Shown here: positions 1-6,489 of the stretch, piece by piece
Layout: every line of letters starts with the position of its first letter
Numbering within the stretch: position 1 is the first letter of the stretch
Assembly (NCBI GenBank): GCA_900544455.1
Contig: UQVJ01000016.1
Span: 1 to 24,608 of the forward strand
Direction: 5' to 3'
From: an uncultured Eggerthella sp.
GTDB taxonomy: Bacteria > Actinomycetota > Coriobacteriia > Coriobacteriales > Eggerthellaceae
DNA: 24,608 bases
The notes under the pieces: generated by a model
Databases searched by the model: none
Seen by the model: only the letters and a program-made list of their open reading frames with translations
Told to the model about the DNA's origin: nothing
Translations under genes and position numbers: made by a program

Positions 1-209
1 CATCGGGGGGATTGCAAGGGGGGAATTGTAAAACTTTATGCACTATTTGGCGTTATCGTCATATAACACCAGGTCATAATCGGTTATTTGATTGTGGAGG
101 AATTAAGGAGCAAGAACTGTTGCAATCATATCTATCAGTATCTCTTCTTGCCTACCCTTCTTCATGCGCACAAATATTCAACCTTATTAATGCTATCCTT
201 CGCTTATAT

Positions 210-223
210 AGTTCAAACGAACT
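210..223. promoter_or_regulatory. Small inverted repeat upstream of the fabK-like operon
   Basis: Positions 1-260 carry no convincing gene. The fabK reading frame stays open upstream, but the codons there do not look coding. The stretch holds a perfect 5-base inverted repeat, AGTTC-AAAC-GAACT, 38 bases before the fabK start. A possible extended -10, TGCTATCCT, lies at 191-199 without a good -35. It could be an operator for this operon, but a repeat this short is weak evidence. I see no match to the FabT or FapR consensus. Confidence 0.2.
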
Positions 224-260
224 TGTGATTCGGGATTACTTAATTAGGAGGGAATTATTA

Positions 261-1199
261 ATGAAGACCGAATTTTGCGACTTGCTCGACATCGAATACC
301 CCATTATCCAGGGCGCCATGGCTCATATCACCGATGGAAAATTTGCTGCCGCCGTATCTAATGCTGGTGGCCTAGGTGTTATTCAGTGCGGATTCGATAC
401 GCCCGAATATATGCGTGAAGAGATTCAGACCGCGCGCTCCCTGACCGACAAGCCTTTTGCTGTTAATTTGATCATGGAAAACAACCGCATCGACGAGATC
501 GCCGATGTCTGCATCGAAGAAGGCGTACAGATTTGCACGGTTTCCGCTGGAAACCCAGCAACCATCGTTCCCAAACTTGCAGAAGCGGGTATCAAAGCAA
601 TTGTTCTTGTGCCCCATGCTCGCGCTGCCAAGAAAATGGAAAAGCTTGGAGCTGCTGCGGTTATTTGCGAGGGAATTGAAGGCGGTGGCCACATCGGATC
701 AATGACCACCCTTCCCCTCGTCGCCCAAGTGGTTGAAGCTGTAGATATCCCCGTTATCGCAGCGGGCGGCTTTGCTAACGGCAGAGGACTCCTCGCCGCT
801 TTAGCCTTGGGTTGCGTCGGCATTCAAATGGGTACCATTTTCCTAACCTCTGATGAATGCACCGTATCTGATATATATAAGCAACTCATCGTCGACTCCA
901 AAGACAACGCCACGGTGCTTTCCGGCATCCCGGGCAAGAAACAGGTTCGATGCATCAAGAACCCCTTCACCGACGGCTTCTGGGAAAAATACTACGCTGG
1001 AGCATCGGAAGAAGAGCTGAATGACTACTGCACGGGATCTATCGCACGTGCCCATAACGGCGACTACCAAAACGGTGCATTCTCTGCCGGCATGATTTCC
1101 CCCGTAATTACCGAGGTTAAGCCCGTTGCAAAAATCATTTCAGACGTAATGGAAGAAGCAGATGCCGCCTATGCTGAGCTCAAGCGCATCTATGGATAG
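261..1199 (+). CDS. fabK: FabK-like enoyl-ACP reductase II / nitronate monooxygenase-family flavoprotein
   Basis: This 312-residue protein belongs to the FMN-binding TIM-barrel family that includes FabK (reduction of enoyl-ACP in fatty acid elongation) and nitronate monooxygenase. The N-terminus has the family pattern YPIIQGAMA (13-21) followed by SNAGGLGV (33-40). A GGGHIG motif at 141-146 puts a histidine at residue 144, the position of the FabK catalytic histidine. The C-terminal part, with IKNPFT and GDYQNGAFSAGMIS, resembles FabK more than nitronate monooxygenases. The ATG at 261 is chosen because AGGAGG sits 8 bases before it; the upstream in-frame extension is rejected. It is the first gene of a four-gene operon, 10 bases before the YgbA-like gene. 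No other fab genes are nearby, so a role in fatty acid synthesis is likely but not certain. The nitrosative-stress neighbour keeps nitronate oxidation open as an alternative. Confidence 0.85.
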   Translation: MKTEFCDLLDIEYPIIQGAMAHITDGKFAAAVSNAGGLGVIQCGFDTPEYMREEIQTARSLTDKPFAVNLIMENNRIDEIADVCIEEGVQICTVSAGNPATIVPKLAEAGIKAIVLVPHARAAKKMEKLGAAAVICEGIEGGGHIGSMTTLPLVAQVVEAVDIPVIAAGGFANGRGLLAALALGCVGIQMGTIFLTSDECTVSDIYKQLIVDSKDNATVLSGIPGKKQVRCIKNPFTDGFWEKYYAGASEEELNDYCTGSIARAHNGDYQNGAFSAGMISPVITEVKPVAKIISDVMEEADAAYAELKRIYG

Positions 1200-1209
1200 T
1201 TGAGGTTAT

Positions 1210-1578
1210 ATGCCCGACCCCATTCTTAGCCCCTCTGAAAAGAAGCGACTAGAACAAGACGAGAAAACTGTGATGGCCATGGCAGCTATATATTGCCGTG
1301 GCCATCGCCACATTCGCGCTCAAGGAGACAGCCTATGCGATGAATGCGCAGAGGTTATAGAGTACTCCCTCGAAAGAACGCGACGCTGCCCGCACAAACA
1401 TTGCGGAACCTGCGACACCTGCCCCACCCAATGCTATCGGCCTTCAATGAGGCAAAAAATCAAGGAAATAATGGCATACAGCGGACCGCGGATGATATTC
1501 CACCACCCGCTTATGGCCATACAACACGTATACCGCAAAAGGAAGAACTCCAAGGAAAGCCATGAGCACCATAGATGA
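1210..1578 (+). CDS. YgbA-type nitrosative-stress (nitrous oxide-stimulated promoter family) protein
   Basis: This small 122-residue cysteine-rich protein matches the YgbA_NO family (Pfam PF11756). Its diagnostic core is visible: CGTCDTCPTQCYRP at 65-78, then IKEIMAYSGPRMIFHHP at 84-100, which parallels the CxxCPxxCYxP and GPRM..HP motifs of E. coli YgbA. Extra cysteines at 29, 43, 46 and 60 bring the total to eight, enough to bind a metal or Fe-S cluster; that binding is inferred. In enterobacteria ygbA is controlled by the NO sensor NsrR and helps growth recover after nitric oxide. The exact biochemical activity is not known to me. GAGG lies 5 bases before the ATG. The gene overlaps the next one by 17 bases, so translation of the two is probably coupled. 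Confidence 0.85.
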   Translation: MPDPILSPSEKKRLEQDEKTVMAMAAIYCRGHRHIRAQGDSLCDECAEVIEYSLERTRRCPHKHCGTCDTCPTQCYRPSMRQKIKEIMAYSGPRMIFHHPLMAIQHVYRKRKNSKESHEHHR

Positions 1579-2113
1579 AATCCTGGCCCACAACAAAACA
1601 TTTGTCGAAGAAAAGGCCTATCTCAAATATTCAACCGATAAATACCCCGATAAAAAGCTAGCGATAGTAAGCTGCATGGACACACGCCTTACCGAGCTTT
1701 TACCAGCGGCATTGGGACTCAAGAACGGCGATGCCAAGATAATCAAAAACGCTGGCGGAGTGATATCCCACCCTTTCGGCAGTGTTATAAGAAGCTTGCT
1801 GGTAGCTGTTTTTGAGCTTGGCGTGAAAACGATCATGGTGGTTGGCCACAGCAATTGCGGTGCTCAACACATGAATTCCGATGACATGATCAGCCACATG
1901 CTGAATGCGGGGATCTCGCAAGACCACATCGATATGATGCATTACTGCGGCATCGATTTCGAAACATGGCTTCAAGGATTCGATGATGGAGAAGAAAGCG
2001 TCCGAGCCACTGTCCGAACTATTGCTCACCATCCCCTGATCCCAGAAACAATTACGGTACGCGGGTTTATCATCGACTCAACTACGGGAAAACTAACCCC
2101 TGTCGAGGAGTAG
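1562..2113 (+). CDS. Beta-class carbonic anhydrase
   Basis: This 183-residue enzyme interconverts CO2 and bicarbonate in the cytoplasm. The beta-class zinc site is complete: Cys38 within SCMDTR (37-42), and His96 and Cys99 within GHSNCG (95-100). The Asp40-Arg42 pair that orients the active-site water is present. The length matches the compact, single-domain bacterial beta enzymes. The start lies inside the end of the YgbA-like gene (17-base overlap), and the next gene begins 9 bases after the stop, so it is an internal operon gene. Bicarbonate could serve acetyl-CoA carboxylase, which would fit a lipid-related operon with the FabK-like gene; this link is inferred. Confidence 0.93.
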   Translation: MSTIDEILAHNKTFVEEKAYLKYSTDKYPDKKLAIVSCMDTRLTELLPAALGLKNGDAKIIKNAGGVISHPFGSVIRSLLVAVFELGVKTIMVVGHSNCGAQHMNSDDMISHMLNAGISQDHIDMMHYCGIDFETWLQGFDDGEESVRATVRTIAHHPLIPETITVRGFIIDSTTGKLTPVEE

Positions 2114-2122
2114 AGAACCATC

Positions 2123-2944
2123 ATGAAAATAGGTTTTGTTGGCGCAGGAAAAGTCGGTTGCTCACTTGGACGCTACTTTGCGCAAAAGCACGAACTCGTT
2201 GGATTCGCCAGCAAAACCTACGCCTCTGCCGAAAAGGCGGCTCGGCTAACGGGATCTCAAGCATTCGAATCGCCAATAAGCCTCGCAGCCAAATGCGATG
2301 CCCTCTTCATAACCACGCCAGATGGGCAAATTGTGCCTACGTGGGAAGCAATTAAAGATTCAGATAACAACGAAGTTTTGAATGGGATGCTGATTTGCCA
2401 CTGCAGCGGAGCTCTTCCCTCTTCCGAGCTTAGCGGATGCAGCGAAAAGGGAGCTTACGCTTATTCCATTCATCCCCTATTCGCGATCCCATCGAAAAGC
2501 ACCAGCACCGAAGAACTGAAGAAGGCATTTTTTGCCATTGAGGGCGACGGTAGGAAGCTCGATGAAGCAATCTCGATAGTTGAAGCAATGGAAAATCCCT
2601 ATCAGATTATCGAGACCGAACAAAAGGTACGCTATCACGCCGCAGCCGCAATGGCTTCAAATCATGTTATTGCACTCTACCGACTGTCCTGCGACGAATT
2701 GGTAAAATGCGGCTTCGATCCCGAAAGCGCAGAAAAGGCGCTTGCTCCCTTATTCCTGGGGAATGCCCAGCATGTAGCCAGCGAGGGAACCGTCGCTTCG
2801 CTTACGGGACCTGCCGAACGTGGAGACATGGCAACCATAGAAAAACACCTCGCGTGCCTTAGCGGGAAAACACGTGAGGTGTATCAGATCCTAAACGAAA
2901 CCCTTCTTCGCATCGCGGAAGAAAAGCACCGGACAGCTAACTAG
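2123..2944 (+). CDS. Rossmann-fold/DUF2520 dehydrogenase-like protein
   Basis: This 273-residue protein has an N-terminal NAD(P)-binding Rossmann domain with GAGKVG (7-12). A second half has the helical DUF2520 pattern, including CHCSGALPS, YSIHPLF and YHAAAAMASNHVIALY. This is the Rossmann-like plus DUF2520 architecture (PF10727/PF10728). The fold is related to 6-phosphogluconate and ketopantoate reductases. Family members often lie beside pantothenate genes, for example M. tuberculosis Rv3603c next to panC-panD, so a ketopantoate-reductase-like role is possible but unproven. It is the last gene of the plus-strand operon. Its stop overlaps the stop region of the convergent DUF4013 gene by 8 bases, and no terminator separates them. 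Confidence 0.8.
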   Translation: MKIGFVGAGKVGCSLGRYFAQKHELVGFASKTYASAEKAARLTGSQAFESPISLAAKCDALFITTPDGQIVPTWEAIKDSDNNEVLNGMLICHCSGALPSSELSGCSEKGAYAYSIHPLFAIPSKSTSTEELKKAFFAIEGDGRKLDEAISIVEAMENPYQIIETEQKVRYHAAAAMASNHVIALYRLSCDELVKCGFDPESAEKALAPLFLGNAQHVASEGTVASLTGPAERGDMATIEKHLACLSGKTREVYQILNETLLRIAEEKHRTAN

Positions 2945-4118
2945 GTTTTGATTCGCCCCTGGCTTCGCTTGGAGGGTATGCCGTTCCATTTTGAGGCTGT
3001 TCCCCAGCCGACGATAAGCCCTCGGACAATTCGGAGGCTTGCGGTTCCGAATCGTCATTCTCATTAGAACCTTGGCTTATCCGCCCTGAACCGTGGGGCC
3101 CTTGGGCGGGTTGGGCAATAGACTCGCCCACGCCAGTAAAGGGGGCGGTCTGAACAAAACCAGAGGGAACGTCACTCGGAATAGGGCTAACGGACGATTC
3201 GCCGCCATACGCCACGCTAGAAACGTGGCTTGAGGCTGGAGCACACTGCGCAGCACAACATTGATCAGCGGAAACGCAATTGAAATTCTGCATGTCCATA
3301 CGCTCAAAGGGCATTGGGTCTTCCTGGCCGCTCCAAAGGCTCACATCAAATTGGCGGGTCCAATAACCCAATGCGCGAAATACCAGCGCGTATTGAAAAG
3401 CAGAGGCAAATAACAGCAGCGCAAAAAATGCTGCACCCAAAAGGACAATCAAGACCGCAGCAACCATGGATGTCGACGAACCACTCGACATCAGCCAGAT
3501 CAAGCCGCCACACATTAAAGCAAAAAACAGCACGAGAGCCATTGTGGAAATCGCGATAGCCATAGCGATCAAAATTGCCATTCCGACAATACGTAGCAGC
3601 CCAATGAAATCATGCTTCATCATCGCCCAAATCTTTTTAATCTGGAAACCCGATGATAGCGTCCCGTACAGAGAGACACGCATCGCTCCAACCCAGAAAA
3701 ACAGAACCGCAAAGACCGACAGAACGACGCTGGCAGAGTTGCCAGCAAGCCAAATCATGGAGCCAAAGAGTGCTGGCACGTACGAGCCATACACGGTTGC
3801 GCCACCGAACGAAAAGCCGGCAAGCACGCCAATGAAACAGTTAGCAATCCCTGGAACCAGAGAAAATACCAGTGCAACAACGAAGATAAAGAAACCGCGC
3901 CTATAGAGGTTTCCGTCTTCGTTGACAAATATCTTTCTCGGAAGAGGGCGATGAACATTCCAAGCAATATCACGAGCCCATGAGAAGAGATACCCGTACA
4001 CCACAACAATGCCAAAGACGGGAACAAGGCACAGCAAACCCAGACGAAGCATAATCAAAGCCCAACCAGGCGACTTTGTTACATCACCCCATGCTGCTGC
4101 AAAATAGCCTTTTTCCAT
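2937..4118 (-). CDS. DUF4013 family multi-pass membrane protein
   Basis: This 393-residue integral membrane protein is of unknown function. It begins with a short amphipathic segment, MEKGYFAAAWGDVTKSPGW, typical of DUF4013 proteins. About five to six hydrophobic stretches follow over the first ~250 residues, including LRLGLLCLVPVFGIVVVYGY and VVALVFSLVPGIANCFIGVL. The last ~130 residues are a hydrophilic, Pro/Ser/Glu-rich and probably disordered tail with a CCAAQC cluster near its start. I chose the ATG at 4118 because GGAAGGAGCC lies a few bases upstream. A start 20 codons earlier, at 4178, is open but has no such site. The gene stands alone on its strand and converges on the DUF2520 gene. 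The function cannot be assigned from sequence. Confidence 0.75.
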   Translation of the reverse strand: MEKGYFAAAWGDVTKSPGWALIMLRLGLLCLVPVFGIVVVYGYLFSWARDIAWNVHRPLPRKIFVNEDGNLYRRGFFIFVVALVFSLVPGIANCFIGVLAGFSFGGATVYGSYVPALFGSMIWLAGNSASVVLSVFAVLFFWVGAMRVSLYGTLSSGFQIKKIWAMMKHDFIGLLRIVGMAILIAMAIAISTMALVLFFALMCGGLIWLMSSGSSTSMVAAVLIVLLGAAFFALLLFASAFQYALVFRALGYWTRQFDVSLWSGQEDPMPFERMDMQNFNCVSADQCCAAQCAPASSHVSSVAYGGESSVSPIPSDVPSGFVQTAPFTGVGESIAQPAQGPHGSGRISQGSNENDDSEPQASELSEGLSSAGEQPQNGTAYPPSEARGESKPS

Positions 4119-4213
4119 TAAGGCTCCTTCCGTTATCAGTTCCCTGGAGCACTTTGTACATCCAGGAATGCCTTTCATTGCTTACCCTATATGCAAAGGC
4201 TCGACTTAACGAT

Positions 4214-4232
4214 GAAACGCCCAAGGCGTTTC
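4214..4232. repeat. Perfect 8-base inverted repeat upstream of the DUF4013 gene
   Basis: GAAACGCC-CAA-GGCGTTTC is a perfect palindrome with a 3-base centre, about 96 bases before the DUF4013 start and about 60 bases beyond the rplL terminator. There is no T-run on either side, so it is not a typical terminator. An operator or a 5' leader hairpin for the DUF4013 gene would fit. Confidence 0.4.
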
Positions 4233-4287
4233 CAAGCTGCAACATAGAAACAGCGCCGGCAATTGACAAACCTCCGGGGCCATCGCA

Positions 4288-4321
4288 TAAAAAAAGTGCC
4301 CAGCGGATAGCTGGGCACTTT
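4288..4321 (-). terminator. Intrinsic terminator of the rplJ-rplL operon
   Basis: A perfect 12-bp stem, with arms at 4293-4304 and 4310-4321 (core GTGCCCAGC) and a 5-base loop, is followed on the minus strand by a run of seven T. It lies 25 bases after the rplL stop. The operon therefore ends here and does not run into rpoB. Confidence 0.92.
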
Positions 4322-4345
4322 AGAGAAGATACTCGAAAAAATGAG

Positions 4346-4720
4346 TTACTTCAGGGTTACAGCAGCGCCTGCCTCTTCGAGCTTAGCCTTGATTTCCTCA
4401 GCCTTGTCCTTAGCAACGCCTTCCTGTACAGGAGCGGGAGCAGACTCTACTACTTCCTTAGCTTCCTTCAGGCCGAGACCGGTGATCTCACGTACAGCCT
4501 TGATAACAGCGATCTTGTTGTCGCCGAAGCCCTCGAGAACAACGTCGAACTCGGACTTCTCAGCAGCAGCTTCGCCGCCAGCAGCAGGAGCGGCAGCAAC
4601 AGCAACAGGAGCAGCAGCGGATACGCCAAAGGTATCCTCAATATCCTTTACCAGTTCAGAAGCCTCGAGCAGGGACATTTCCTTCAGAGCTTCGATGATC
4701 TCTTCGCGAGAAACAGCCAT
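4346..4720 (-). CDS. rplL: 50S ribosomal protein L7/L12
   Basis: This 124-residue protein of the ribosomal stalk recruits and stimulates translation GTPases. It shows the standard three-part layout. The N-terminal dimerisation domain covers about residues 1-33. An Ala/Pro/Gly-rich hinge covers about 34-55. The C-terminal domain contains KIAVIKAVREITGLGLKEAK and ends in AVTLK, as in other bacteria. AAAGGAAA before the ATG is the likely ribosome-binding site. It follows rplJ after a 96-base spacer that contains two perfect hairpins. Length and domain order are normal. Confidence 0.98.
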   Translation of the reverse strand: MAVSREEIIEALKEMSLLEASELVKDIEDTFGVSAAAPVAVAAAPAAGGEAAAEKSEFDVVLEGFGDNKIAVIKAVREITGLGLKEAKEVVESAPAPVQEGVAKDKAEEIKAKLEEAGAAVTLK

Positions 4721-4738
4721 GTTAGTTTCCTTTCGTTG

Positions 4739-4805
4739 GGCTGCAAACCCTTATGATTGCAGCCGAAATTTCAAAATACTTGTTATGCAGCGATTTTCAC
4801 GCTGC
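4739..4805 (-). promoter_or_regulatory. Two hairpins between rplJ and rplL
   Basis: The spacer holds two perfect inverted repeats. GCAGCG/CGCTGC spans 4787-4805 with a 7-base loop, directly after rplJ. GGCTGCAA/TTGCAGCC spans 4739-4764 with a 10-base loop and ends about 8 bases before the rplL ribosome-binding site. Neither is followed by a T-run, so they are more likely RNA processing, stability or translation elements than terminators. L12 is needed in several copies per L10, so a device that raises rplL expression here is plausible; this is inferred. Confidence 0.45.
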
Positions 4806-4816
4806 TAGGAACCCGC

Positions 4817-5338
4817 TTACGCAGCTTCCTTCTGGTCGGCAACGGCCTTGGTGACCTGAGCCAGACCACGGGGTACACCGTTGATAGCGGTAGCAAGACC
4901 CTGAGCAACACCGTTGATAGCAGCAGCAATGTGTGCGTAGAGCTCTTCGCGAGAAGGCAGAGAAGCGATAGCTTCAACCTCAGCGGCGCTTACAGCAGCG
5001 CCCTCCATCAAACCACCCTTGATTTCCAGGGTATCGTTGGTCTTGGAGAACTCCTTAACTGCCTTAGCAGCAGCGGCAACATCATCACCGGCGAATACGA
5101 ATGCGCTAGGACCATGCAGCATGTCGTCGAGCGTAGGCAGCTCAGCGTCAGCGAGCGCGATGTGCATGAGGGTGTTCTTGTAAACCTTCATGGAAGCGCC
5201 TGCTTCGCGAACAGCCTGGCGAAGAGCCTGAGTCTCCTTTACGGTAAGACCACAAGCATCAACAACCCATACTGCACCTGCACCTTCGAGATCTTCCTTG
5301 ATCTGTGCGAGCTTGGTTTCGTTCTTTACACTTGGCAT
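4817..5338 (-). CDS. rplJ: 50S ribosomal protein L10
   Basis: This 173-residue protein anchors the L7/L12 stalk to 23S rRNA and, in many bacteria, represses its own operon by binding the leader mRNA. The N-terminal pattern (KLAQIKEDLEGAGAVWVVD), the central YKNTLMHIAL and the C-terminal helix INGVPRGLAQVTKAVADQK, where L12 dimers dock, are all typical. A near-perfect AAAGGAGGTG lies 7 bases before the ATG. It is transcribed with rplL from a promoter at 5558-5585 through a long structured leader. rplK-rplA is not next to it, unlike in most bacteria. Confidence 0.98.
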   Translation of the reverse strand: MPSVKNETKLAQIKEDLEGAGAVWVVDACGLTVKETQALRQAVREAGASMKVYKNTLMHIALADAELPTLDDMLHGPSAFVFAGDDVAAAAKAVKEFSKTNDTLEIKGGLMEGAAVSAAEVEAIASLPSREELYAHIAAAINGVAQGLATAINGVPRGLAQVTKAVADQKEAA

Positions 5339-5396
5339 ATGTACACCTCCTTTATCTCAAACTCGGGTTCCGCCCCGAATGGGTGGAGTCGTGCTT

Positions 5397-5525
5397 GAGA
5401 AAAGAAACGACCCCTTCCGTCCTAAGACGCAGGGGCCGTAAAGCGCGATACTTATCGACCACCTCGGCGGGCCGCATAAAGCGATTAAACCTTTCGGTAC
5501 CTGCTGTCTTGAGCAGCGGAACTAT
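5397..5525 (-). ncRNA. L10-type ribosomal protein leader with attenuator-like hairpin
   Basis: The stretch between the promoter and rplJ reads like the L10 leader family (Rfam RF00557). On the minus strand it has the GACAGCAGGT and GCCGAGGT segments typical of the L10-binding region, around 5455-5515. Downstream comes a hairpin at 5409-5437, with CCCCT/AGGGG and CGTC/GACG pairs around a 4-base loop, followed by GTTTCTTTTC. That looks like an intrinsic terminator inside the leader, so control by attenuation as well as translation is possible. Assignment is by eye. Confidence 0.75.
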
Positions 5526-5557
5526 GTAAATAAATTACTGTTTTTAACAGCCCTTGT

Positions 5558-5585
5558 ATTTTACTAAGAAGCAGATCGTCGTCAA
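5558..5585 (-). promoter_or_regulatory. Promoter of rplJ-rplL
   Basis: On the minus strand TTGACG (5580-5585) and TAAAAT (5558-5563) are separated by 16 bases, a strong vegetative-type promoter. Transcription would start near 5550, giving a leader of about 210 bases before rplJ. Confidence 0.75.
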
Positions 5586-5652
5586 GCATTTTTTCGTACA
5601 ATTCCTTAAATCTTCCTTTTGCCGCCTAAGACCTCCCTTTGCCACCGCTCAC

Positions 5653-5678
5653 TGACCACGATCAAGCGTCTACGGTCA
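5653..5678. promoter_or_regulatory. Dyad upstream of lutABC
   Basis: TGACC and GGTCA form an inverted repeat whose half-sites are centred 21 bases apart, about two helical turns. It lies 62 bases before lutA. It could be an operator for a dimeric regulator of the lactate operon. No convincing -35/-10 pair is visible between it and lutA, so the promoter remains unplaced. Confidence 0.3.
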
Positions 5679-5739
5679 CGTCCTTGCTATTCGAGGGGTA
5701 AAGCTTGAACATTAATTTGTTTATCGAGAAAGGACCCCC

Positions 5740-6486
5740 ATGAAAGTCGCGTTCTTCCCAGGGTGCATGGTTGACATGCTCTATCCAGAAGTGGGAATCG
5801 CTGCCGTTAATGTGCTTGAAAAACTCGGATGCGAAGTTGAGCTTCCCGATGATCAGGTATGCTGCGGCCAGCCCTTTTCAAATTCGGGCTACATTGAAGA
5901 AGCCAAGCCCATGATGAAAAAGGTTATCGACGCCTACAGCGGTTACGACACCATCGTTTCGCTCACTGGCTCCTGCGCTTGGGCGATCAAGGCCGAGTAT
6001 CCTCATTTTTTTGCCGATGATGCCGAGTACAGCAAGAAAATCGCTGATCTAGCTCCGCGCATTTACGAATTTACCCAGTTCATTGTTGATGTTCTGGGTG
6101 TCACCAACGTTGGCGCTCACTTTGATGGCACGGTCACTTACCACAAGAGCTGCCATCTCACCCGCATGCTCGGCGTTGAAGAGCAGCCCCTCACCCTCCT
6201 GAAGAACGTAGAGGGGCTCAGCTACATCGAAATGCCCGAAGCTGATCGCTGCTGCGGGTTTGGCGGTACATTCAGCGTTAAAGAGCCCGAAGTTTCTGGA
6301 CATATGGTTCAGGAAAAAGTTGCGTTCGCGCTTGCCACCGGCGCCGACTACCTCTGCGGTGCAGACCAGGCATGCCTCATGAATATCAAAGGCGCTCTCG
6401 ATCGCCTCATTGAGCAAGGCGTTGTTTCCAGCAACATGAAGGTTATGCATATCGCACAAATCCTTGACTCTCGATTGGAGGCATAA
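5740..6486 (+). CDS. lutA: Lactate utilization protein A, CCG-domain Fe-S oxidoreductase
   Basis: This 248-residue protein is one of the three LutABC proteins that together oxidise L-lactate to pyruvate. It has two cysteine-rich CCG domains (PF02754). The first has PGC at residue 9 and CCGQPFSN from Cys41-Cys42. The second has KSCHLTRMLG followed by CCGFGGTFSVK. These motifs bind an Fe-S cluster or relay electrons in the family. Length agrees with B. subtilis LutA (about 238). AAAGGA precedes the ATG by about 6 bases. lutB follows after 3 bases, so the genes form one operon. No lactate permease or GntR-type regulator adjoins it here. Confidence 0.95.
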   Translation: MKVAFFPGCMVDMLYPEVGIAAVNVLEKLGCEVELPDDQVCCGQPFSNSGYIEEAKPMMKKVIDAYSGYDTIVSLTGSCAWAIKAEYPHFFADDAEYSKKIADLAPRIYEFTQFIVDVLGVTNVGAHFDGTVTYHKSCHLTRMLGVEEQPLTLLKNVEGLSYIEMPEADRCCGFGGTFSVKEPEVSGHMVQEKVAFALATGADYLCGADQACLMNIKGALDRLIEQGVVSSNMKVMHIAQILDSRLEA

Positions 6487-6489
6487 GCA

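Noticed and set aside
12..260. In-frame N-terminal extension of the fabK-like gene
   Set aside because: Family proteins begin at the MKTEF start. The extension has no homology-like features, and a good AGGAGG stands before the ATG at 261.
4076..5398. Several plus-strand frames of 155-226 residues across rplL and rplJ
   Set aside because: They mirror the two ribosomal genes on the minus strand and have low-complexity Ser-rich translations typical of shadows.
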